Assembly: GCF_014696355.1 (NCBI RefSeq)
Contig: NZ_JACJQA010000014.1
Coordinates: 36,491-100,490, forward strand
DNA length: 64,000 bases
Direction of reading: 5' to 3'
From: Pseudanabaena sp. FACHB-1998
Lineage (GTDB): Bacteria > Cyanobacteriota > Cyanobacteriia > Pseudanabaenales > Pseudanabaenaceae
The notes beneath the pieces are model-generated. The model searched no databases. It was not told where the DNA came from and saw only the letters and a list, made by a program, of their open reading frames with translations. This document shows positions 58,313-64,000 of this stretch, piece after piece (the first letter of the stretch is position 1; each line of letters begins with the position of its first letter). A program made the translations under genes and the position numbers.

Positions 58313-61300
58313 ATCGACTTTGAATTTTGGGGATTACGTTAAACCTAAGCAGTTTAATCAATTTTGCCAAATTAAGCTCATGCATCAGCACATAGGAGCA
58401 GGGAATTAGGAATAAGGTCAGGATTGTGGCAAGGGCTAACCCAGAAAAAATCACAATCCCAAGCGGTTGTAAAAATTCGCCGCCATCGCCGCCGCCAAGA
58501 GCTAGAGGAAATGCACCGACAACAGTGGTAATCGTAGTCATCAAGATCGGACGTAAACGGGTAGGTGCAGCTTGTAACATCGCCTGCATACGACTACATT
58601 TCTGTTCCTCGCGTAACTGGTTCGCCAGTTCTACCAGCACGATCGCATTATTCACGACGATCCCAATTAACAAGATCACACCGATTACCACCATCACATT
58701 AATCGAGCTATTGGTCACATACAGCCCCACAATACCTCCAGCCAGTGCAAGGGGAATCGTCAGCATGATCACTAATGGGTCGAGCAAGGAGTTGTACTGT
58801 ACTGCCATCACCACAAATACGAGGAATGATGCAAGTAACCCCAATACTCCAAAGGCTCCAGAGAGGTTGTCATTAGCCGCTTTAGCGGAACTAGGTAATA
58901 TGGTGACACCATCGGGTAAATCAATTTCCGCGATCGCCTGTTCAGTTTGTTTGAGAGCATCACTAAGACTTGCGCCGCGCTCCACACTACCGAGGATTAG
59001 GTAAACCTGACGTTGATTAATCCGTTGAATTTCCCCTGGGGCGCGACCTTCGCTCAAAGTTGCCACATCAGCGAGGCGGACTGGGCGATTATTGCTGACA
59101 AATAGAGGGACTTGCTGCAACTGCGAAGAGTTTTGGCGTAACGCAGGATCAAGCTGTACGCGCACATCGACAAGGCGATCACCACGTTGTAACTGTGTGG
59201 GAACCGAACCTGTAATCGCAGTTTGCAGAGTGGAGCCGATCGCTTGCGTGGATAACCCTAGCGCTTGCAGACGTTCCCAATCAGGAATAATCTGGACTTC
59301 AGGCTGACGGGCATCAGTATCAGGGCGGAAGGTTGCTCCTTTGACTGACTTCTCCAAAGCACTAAGAACTTCTAAACCTGCTTGCGTCAATAGGTCTGGA
59401 TTATTACCTTGCAAAACGACATCAATATCGGTTCTGGGTACAGGTGAATTGTTAACGATAATCCCGCGCACTTGCCCAGGGTTAACCCTCACTCTTATTC
59501 CTGCTAGATTTAGTTTGGCAATTTCTCGATTCACGCGACTCACAAAGCCCGTCAGGTCAGCATTTGGCTTGAGTGTAACGGTACTACCACTACGCAAAGG
59601 ATTAGCAGTAACGTTATTCCCAAAGGAACCGCCGCCAATAGTTGCAAATGAGTAGGCTGTTTCAGGTTGCTTGATTAGAATTTCGTCAACCAGCTCCATC
59701 ACTTTAATGTTCTCAGCAAGGGTTGTACCTGCGGGAAATTGAGCATTGACGTTGACATCACCTGTTTTGACTTGGGGAATGATTTCTTGGGGAAGTTGTC
59801 GTGCCATCAGGAAGCCGCCACCGCCAAGGATGGCGAATAGAGCAATGATGACCAAAAGGCGATATTGAACAATCCTTGCTAAAAATCCTGCGTAGCCAAG
59901 AGTCGCCGCTGCAAAACGACGCTCAAATCCAACCATAAACCAAGATTCATTTAAACGACTTGACCAAGGAATAGCTAGTAGTCGCGAAGCCATCATCGGT
60001 ACGACAGTTACCGCGATCACAATCGACGCAAGTACTGCAAAACTAATGGTCAGAATCAGTTGATTGAATAGTAGTGCCAGAAATCCACCTAACAATAGAA
60101 ATGGGAAAATTACGACAAGATTAGTGCTAGTAGAAGCAATTAGGGCTGATTCAATCTCAGCGCTGCTATCCTGTGATTGATTGATAATGTCATCAAAATT
60201 AGCCTCACCACCATTGCGCTTGCGAATTTTCTCAATGCCGATAGTAATGTTCTCTAACATCACAATCGAGTTATCCACAACAATACCCACACCGAGAGCA
60301 AGTCCACCTAAACTGAACAGGTTGAGAGAGAAACCAAAAATACCCATACAGATGATTGCGGCGAGGGTCGCCAAGGGAATGGCAAGGGTGATAATTAGAG
60401 TCTGGCGTAATGACCCTAGAAATAAAAACACAGCGATCGCCGCTAAGGCAGAACCAATAATCCCTGACCAAACTACGTTGGAAACCGAAGCCCTGATCAG
60501 TCTTGACTCGTCAAGGGTGGCTGTTATCTCTGCATCACTGGGAATCAAGCCATTTTCCTGAAGAGTGGCGACTTTTTCTTTGACGCGATCAATTACTTCA
60601 ATCGTATTTGCATCAGGCTGCTTAGTGATGAGCAAACGCACCGCTTGCTGTCCATTTAAAGTTGTGAAAACCCGTTGTTCTTCAGTACTGTCAATAATTT
60701 CCGCAAAGTCTCGCAAATAGACTTGTCTAGACGGAGCTGTACTGGATGGATTACCAACGACAAAGGATAAATTTTCTAGCTCTTGAGCATTTTTAAACTT
60801 GCCGATCGCCCGAGTCAGTGGCTCGACCGCACCATTGCGTAACCTCCCCCCCGAAATATCAATATTGCGATCGCGCAATGCGTTCAAAACTTGATTAACA
60901 CTTACACCTGCGGATTGTAAGCGGGGCAAGTCGAGATTGACCTGTACCTCTTCCTTTACGCCACCAACTACATCAACACCCGCAACACCCGGCACGATCG
61001 CTAGCTCACGCCCCAACTCCTCATCTGCAAATAGTCGCAACTCTGGCAATGACAAGGAAGGCGATGTGAGCGCAAGCTCATAGATCGGAAATTGGGAAGG
61101 ATCAAATTTAAAAATTCTCTCATTCTCCACAACATCGGGTAGCTGGCTCCGACCTCGGTTGAAGCTAGCCACTGCGTCATTCAGAGCCTGATCAACATTA
61201 CTACCTGCATCAAAAAACAAATCGACTCGCACCTGTCCTTCGCGAGTACGCGAAAAAAGCTGATTCACACCTTCAGTAATTGCTAATGCTTCTTCTAGAG

Positions 61301-61535
61301 GTTTAGTGACTTCGGTAATGGCTACCTCTGGAGAGACTCCCGGAACATCAATCTGTACGCCGATACGGGGATAAACAATCGATGGCAGTAAGTCCACTTG
61401 TAAGCGAGTTATATAAAATGCGCCCATTACAAAAATGGCGATCGTCAGCATCAGCGTACCAATGTGGCGGCGAATCGCTGTGGCGCTAATGCTAAATCCT
61501 GTCGGCTTTGGACTGGACGAGTTTTGGTTGCTCAT
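58311..61535 (-). CDS. RND-family multidrug efflux permease
   Basis: A 1074-residue inner-membrane pump of the AcrB/MdtB type. Twelve membrane helices are arranged as two repeats, each with a large periplasmic loop (about 45-350 and about 590-900). TM4 carries the proton-relay aspartate in GLALGVGIVVDNSIVMLENI. The periplasmic part starts LQVDLLPSIVYPRIGVQIDVPGVSPEVA, typical of the HAE1 clade. A second DNAIVLVEL-like segment (VNNAIVLVELANQLREE) lies in the second half. With the adaptor upstream, it would export lipophilic compounds using the proton gradient. No outer-membrane TolC-type gene is adjacent; TolC is usually encoded elsewhere in cyanobacteria. Confidence 0.94.
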   Translation of the reverse strand: MSNQNSSSPKPTGFSISATAIRRHIGTLMLTIAIFVMGAFYITRLQVDLLPSIVYPRIGVQIDVPGVSPEVAITEVTKPLEEALAITEGVNQLFSRTREGQVRVDLFFDAGSNVDQALNDAVASFNRGRSQLPDVVENERIFKFDPSQFPIYELALTSPSLSLPELRLFADEELGRELAIVPGVAGVDVVGGVKEEVQVNLDLPRLQSAGVSVNQVLNALRDRNIDISGGRLRNGAVEPLTRAIGKFKNAQELENLSFVVGNPSSTAPSRQVYLRDFAEIIDSTEEQRVFTTLNGQQAVRLLITKQPDANTIEVIDRVKEKVATLQENGLIPSDAEITATLDESRLIRASVSNVVWSGIIGSALAAIAVFLFLGSLRQTLIITLAIPLATLAAIICMGIFGFSLNLFSLGGLALGVGIVVDNSIVMLENITIGIEKIRKRNGGEANFDDIINQSQDSSAEIESALIASTSTNLVVIFPFLLLGGFLALLFNQLILTISFAVLASIVIAVTVVPMMASRLLAIPWSSRLNESWFMVGFERRFAAATLGYAGFLARIVQYRLLVIIALFAILGGGGFLMARQLPQEIIPQVKTGDVNVNAQFPAGTTLAENIKVMELVDEILIKQPETAYSFATIGGGSFGNNVTANPLRSGSTVTLKPNADLTGFVSRVNREIAKLNLAGIRVRVNPGQVRGIIVNNSPVPRTDIDVVLQGNNPDLLTQAGLEVLSALEKSVKGATFRPDTDARQPEVQIIPDWERLQALGLSTQAIGSTLQTAITGSVPTQLQRGDRLVDVRVQLDPALRQNSSQLQQVPLFVSNNRPVRLADVATLSEGRAPGEIQRINQRQVYLILGSVERGASLSDALKQTEQAIAEIDLPDGVTILPSSAKAANDNLSGAFGVLGLLASFLVFVVMAVQYNSLLDPLVIMLTIPLALAGGIVGLYVTNSSINVMVVIGVILLIGIVVNNAIVLVELANQLREEQKCSRMQAMLQAAPTRLRPILMTTITTVVGAFPLALGGGDGGEFLQPLGIVIFSGLALATILTLFLIPCSYVLMHELNLAKLIKLLRFNVIPKIQSR

Positions 61536-61563
61536 AGTTACCTCTTAAAATAATTTAAAAAAG

Positions 61564-61600
61564 GTGATGATGTAACGCACTCCGTGCGTTACATCATCAC
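61564..61600. repeat. Intercistronic hairpin in the RND operon
   Basis: 17-bp perfect arms GTGATGATGTAACGCAC and complement surround TCC. It overlaps the adaptor stop (61597) and lies 29 bp before the permease start, so it could adjust the ratio of the two proteins or stabilise mRNA ends. Confidence 0.75.
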
Positions 61601-62937
61601 TTAGAAGATTCCGATAACACGCTGAGCTTGACAGCATCACCATCCTGTAACTTGCCACCACTCCTGACCACAAGGCGATCGCCTTCCTTTAAACCAGAGA
61701 GAATTACAACTTTGCCATCACGGCGATCGCCAAGGGTAACTTTACGCGCTGACACTTTTGGCTCTTTCTGATCACCAGTAATCACAAAAACTGTGCCAGT
61801 TTTGGGCTTGCCCTTTTCATTAGGATTAGTACTAGACTTGGTATCGGTTTTTGGCTTCGCTTGAGTTGTATTCGTCTCTTTAGGTGCTTGAGTCGGTCGT
61901 CCTGCTACTTCCAGCGCAGTTTCTGCGATCGCAATTTGGCGAGCCTGACTACTTGAAAACTGCACTCTCGCTAATTGACCGCTCCCCAATTTATTGTCGC
62001 GATTAGGAACTACAACTTCCACAGGAATTAATCTCGCCACAGGATCAGCCACTGGTGAGATCCGTCTCACCGTTCCTGTAAACTTCTGATTGGGGAAGGT
62101 ATCAAACCGAACATTAACTGATTGATTTAAACGAACTTTGCTAATTTCCAGTTCTGAAATCAGCACAATTACCTTAACTTGGCTAAAATCACCTAATTTT
62201 ATAACGTCATTCCCTGCGAATAGAAGATTGCCAGTTTCACTAACTCGCTCTAACACAACACCACTAATTGGTGCAGTAATCGTAGTGTAGGATTGGCGCT
62301 CCTGTTCCCTTAATTTAATTGCTTCTTGGGCTAAAACTCTTTGAGAGCTTGCGCCCACGGTTTGCTGTTGCAGATTTACCTGCTGCTCCGCCGATCGCCA
62401 AGACTGCTCAGCTGATCGCGCACGGGTGATCGCAGTCTCCGCAGTTTGAGAAGATACGGCTCCATCTTTAGCCAATTGGGTGAAGCGATTCGCATCAGCT
62501 TGTGCTTGTTGATATTCCAGTCTGGCTCTTTCTACTTGGGCACGAGCATTGCCCACAGCCGCATTTGCCTGAGAGACTTCCGCTTCCCTTGCCGCAACTT
62601 CGGCATCCGCTTGCAGCACAGTCGCCGAGAGAACCGCATCATCCAACTGGGCGATCGCTTGCCCTGCATTGACCCGATCGCCAATATCTACATTTAAAGC
62701 TAATAATCTTCCTTCTATTCGCGCTCGCACTGACACTTCTTGAATGGGCGCAGTTGTACCTGCGTATTCGGTTTCGGCTTGCAGTGAGTCTAAACTGGCG
62801 ATCGCCACATCTACGGCGGCAGGCGCTTTTTGGCTCTGCGTTTGGGCTTGAGATGCATCTTTATTAGTTTGAGAACTGCAACTTAAGTTGAACACCGATA
62901 AAATAGCAATTACAACCAGCATCCAAGTAGCTTTCAT
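61597..62937 (-). CDS. RND efflux periplasmic adaptor subunit (membrane fusion protein)
   Basis: A 446-residue adaptor. The N-terminus ATWMLVVIAILSVFNLSCSSQ is a signal peptide ending in a cysteine, so it is probably a lipoprotein, though N-L-S-C is not the best lipobox. The barrel-sandwich start EVSVRARIEGRLLALNVDIGDRVNAGQAIAQLDD (about 67-100) and its return strand TTITAPISGVVLERVSETGNLLFAG (about 216-240) flank a long helical hairpin rich in Ala, Glu and Gln (about 105-205). A beta-barrel follows. A Lys/Thr/Pro-rich insert (about 350-380) precedes the last domain. It links the permease to the outer-membrane channel. First gene of the operon. Confidence 0.93.
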   Translation of the reverse strand: MKATWMLVVIAILSVFNLSCSSQTNKDASQAQTQSQKAPAAVDVAIASLDSLQAETEYAGTTAPIQEVSVRARIEGRLLALNVDIGDRVNAGQAIAQLDDAVLSATVLQADAEVAAREAEVSQANAAVGNARAQVERARLEYQQAQADANRFTQLAKDGAVSSQTAETAITRARSAEQSWRSAEQQVNLQQQTVGASSQRVLAQEAIKLREQERQSYTTITAPISGVVLERVSETGNLLFAGNDVIKLGDFSQVKVIVLISELEISKVRLNQSVNVRFDTFPNQKFTGTVRRISPVADPVARLIPVEVVVPNRDNKLGSGQLARVQFSSSQARQIAIAETALEVAGRPTQAPKETNTTQAKPKTDTKSSTNPNEKGKPKTGTVFVITGDQKEPKVSARKVTLGDRRDGKVVILSGLKEGDRLVVRSGGKLQDGDAVKLSVLSESSK

Positions 62938-63056
62938 AACAGTGCGTATTAAAGTTAAGTTTTCTAACGTTATTCTAGGCTAAGTTATCGCCTTATGGAT
63001 AACAGCTTTACCATAGGGCTTTCTATAGCTGTATCTAACACATAAATCAATTTCCT

Positions 63057-63887
63057 GTGCTTCCTCCTATCGTATTAGCGACTTTATTTTCCATAGTGAT
63101 CAGTGCGATCGCGATGGGCATTTTAATATATCCCTTATTGCGAAAATGGCAACGCGATCAGCTGATGGAGCAGCCATTTCCAAGGCATTGGCTGAGTATT
63201 GTCGAAACTAATTTAGCGATTTATGGTTTCCTCTCATTGGAACAGCAAAAGCAATTACGAGGAAATATCCAAATATTTCTTAAGGAGAAGCAATTTATTG
63301 GTTGTGCGGGATTACAAATCACGGAAGAGATGCGGGTAACGATTGCGGCGATCGCCTGTTTATTATTATTTGGTGATCGGAAAACCTACTTCCCCAACCT
63401 CCGTTCTATTTTGGTCTATCCCCATGCTTATGTAGTAGATGAGATGGTTGTGAATGATCTTTATGTTGTGGAAGAGCGCAAAGTGGTAAGGTTGGGAGAA
63501 TCATGGACAAAGGATCAGTTAATTCTCTCTTGGGAACAAGTTCAGCAAGATACTTTAAATTGGCGGGATGGTCATAATGTGGTGCTGCATGAGTTTGCCC
63601 ATCAATTAGATCAAGAGGATGGAGAAGCGGAAGGTGTGCCAATTTTGCCAGAATCAATTAATCACAAAATATGGGCTAAGGTAATGGCAGAGTCTTTTAC
63701 GCAACTTTGTAAGCAAGTGGAACTTGGTAAAAAGACCACCATTGATGCCTATGGCGCAACTCATCCTGCGGAATTCTTTGCCGTCATTACTGAGGCTTTT
63801 TTTGAAAAGCCGCATCAATTAAATCAGAAGCATCATGATATTTATGAACTTCTAAAAACGTACTACAAGCTTGATCCTCTTAAATAA
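63057..63887 (+). CDS. MtfA-like zinc peptidase (M90 family)
   Basis: A 276-residue protein: an N-terminal membrane helix (about 4-26, VLATLFSIVISAIAMGILIYPLL) followed by an MtfA-like peptidase domain. The zinc site HEFAH is at residues 178-182 in VVLHEFAHQLDQEDG. Further conserved pieces are FIGCAGLQITEEMRVTIAAIACLLLFG and YGATHPAEFFAVITEAFFEKP, which carries the third ligand. In E. coli, MtfA modifies glucose transport through Mlc, but cyanobacteria lack that system, so the target here is unknown. The start is GTG 63057. The membrane anchor is an addition to the E. coli form. Confidence 0.9.
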   Translation: MLPPIVLATLFSIVISAIAMGILIYPLLRKWQRDQLMEQPFPRHWLSIVETNLAIYGFLSLEQQKQLRGNIQIFLKEKQFIGCAGLQITEEMRVTIAAIACLLLFGDRKTYFPNLRSILVYPHAYVVDEMVVNDLYVVEERKVVRLGESWTKDQLILSWEQVQQDTLNWRDGHNVVLHEFAHQLDQEDGEAEGVPILPESINHKIWAKVMAESFTQLCKQVELGKKTTIDAYGATHPAEFFAVITEAFFEKPHQLNQKHHDIYELLKTYYKLDPLK

Positions 63888-63950
63888 CTGATGTTACGTG
63901 GAAGGAAAACAGAGTAGAGTAAAGATAGACTCCGACAGAGGTTGAAAGGT

Positions 63951-64000
63951 ATGGACAGAAAGTTCTTAGACCTATACTCAGATTACCTAATCAGTAGTTT
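63951..64000 (+). mobile_element. Start of a transposase gene (partial), insertion sequence edge
   Basis: The frame MDRKFLDLYSDYLISS runs off the window end. It is like the opening of transposases common in cyanobacteria that begin with M-x-x-x-F-L-D-L-Y-x-D-Y-L-I-S (IS4/IS701-type DDE families), but only 16 residues are available. AGAGGTTGAAAGGT precedes the ATG. The insertion sequence edge is probably between the MtfA gene stop (63887) and 63950; no target-site duplication can be checked without the other end. Confidence 0.55.

Noticed and set aside
58426..59004. 192-codon + strand frame opposite the RND permease
   Set aside because: Its Ile/Thr/Ala-rich composition mirrors the hydrophobic helices on the coding strand; it is an antisense shadow.

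Overview
The window reads as a cyanobacterial chromosome. The HIP1 octamer GCGATCGC is scattered throughout. Photosynthesis-linked genes are present: RpaB, a one-helix high-light protein, NdhB and a protochlorophyllide-reductase-type domain. Fully cyanobacterial housekeeping genes surround them. A Pseudanabaena-like filamentous species is my best guess, but that is inference. Nearly all genes are intact and close to the usual family length. No rRNA, CRISPR array or prophage is visible. One transposase gene begins at the right edge.

Layout: 1-10 kb holds dut (end), rpaB, hli, lspA, a ParA-type ATPase with a coiled-coil partner that resembles the McdAB carboxysome-positioning pair, mutS, argC and a Bax1-like DUF790 nuclease. 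ndhB follows (10.1-11.7). At 11.7-14.6 kb lies a small accessory island: an overlapping pair coding a PD-(D/E)XK-like protein and a HEPN-motif protein, then a DUF433/DUF5615 toxin-antitoxin-like pair and decayed relatives. From 14.7 to 22.4 kb are a U32 peptidase/RlhA-like protein, a cupin, dapB, two identical tRNA-Glu genes, a NUDIX hydrolase, an atypical OmpR-type regulator, a PCP-reductase-domain protein and murQ. A three-gene polysaccharide cluster (GT4, Wzy-like polymerase, GT4) occupies 22.5-26.4. Then come ispG, an M3 oligopeptidase, DUF4253, a KAS enzyme with bioY, a STAS protein, rimO, a phospholipase D-like protein with an EF-hand loop, trpB, a GHL10 protein, a TPR protein, a GH38 alpha-mannosidase, yajQ, an Fe-S aldo/keto reductase and tatC.

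The main accessory region is 50.9-56.6 kb, between tatC and cimA. It contains a broken DUF2281/PIN toxin-antitoxin locus whose toxin ends in a hairpin. Next is an overlapping three-gene operon (tandem Phd-like regulator, DUF7226-like DNA-binding candidate, PD-(D/E)XK nuclease) that looks like a split, methylase-free restriction or conflict system. HigBA, a second DUF433/DUF5615 pair, and a retropepsin-like gene pair with duplicated, partly decayed flanks complete it. The right end carries cimA, an RND efflux pump with its adaptor, an MtfA-like peptidase and the start of an insertion sequence.

The strongest genome-scale signal is an abundance of long, nearly perfect intergenic hairpins, about forty. 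Many share a tiny apex, GCGAAGC or its complement GCTTCGC, while the stems differ. At least three subfamilies with their own outer flanks can be separated. One looks like a roughly 115-bp MITE with terminal inverted repeats starting TATAGCTGT. Stem arms vary between copies but stay paired. Several hairpins overlap stop codons and probably serve as terminators; one encodes part of a protein N-terminus and one ends a toxin pseudogene.
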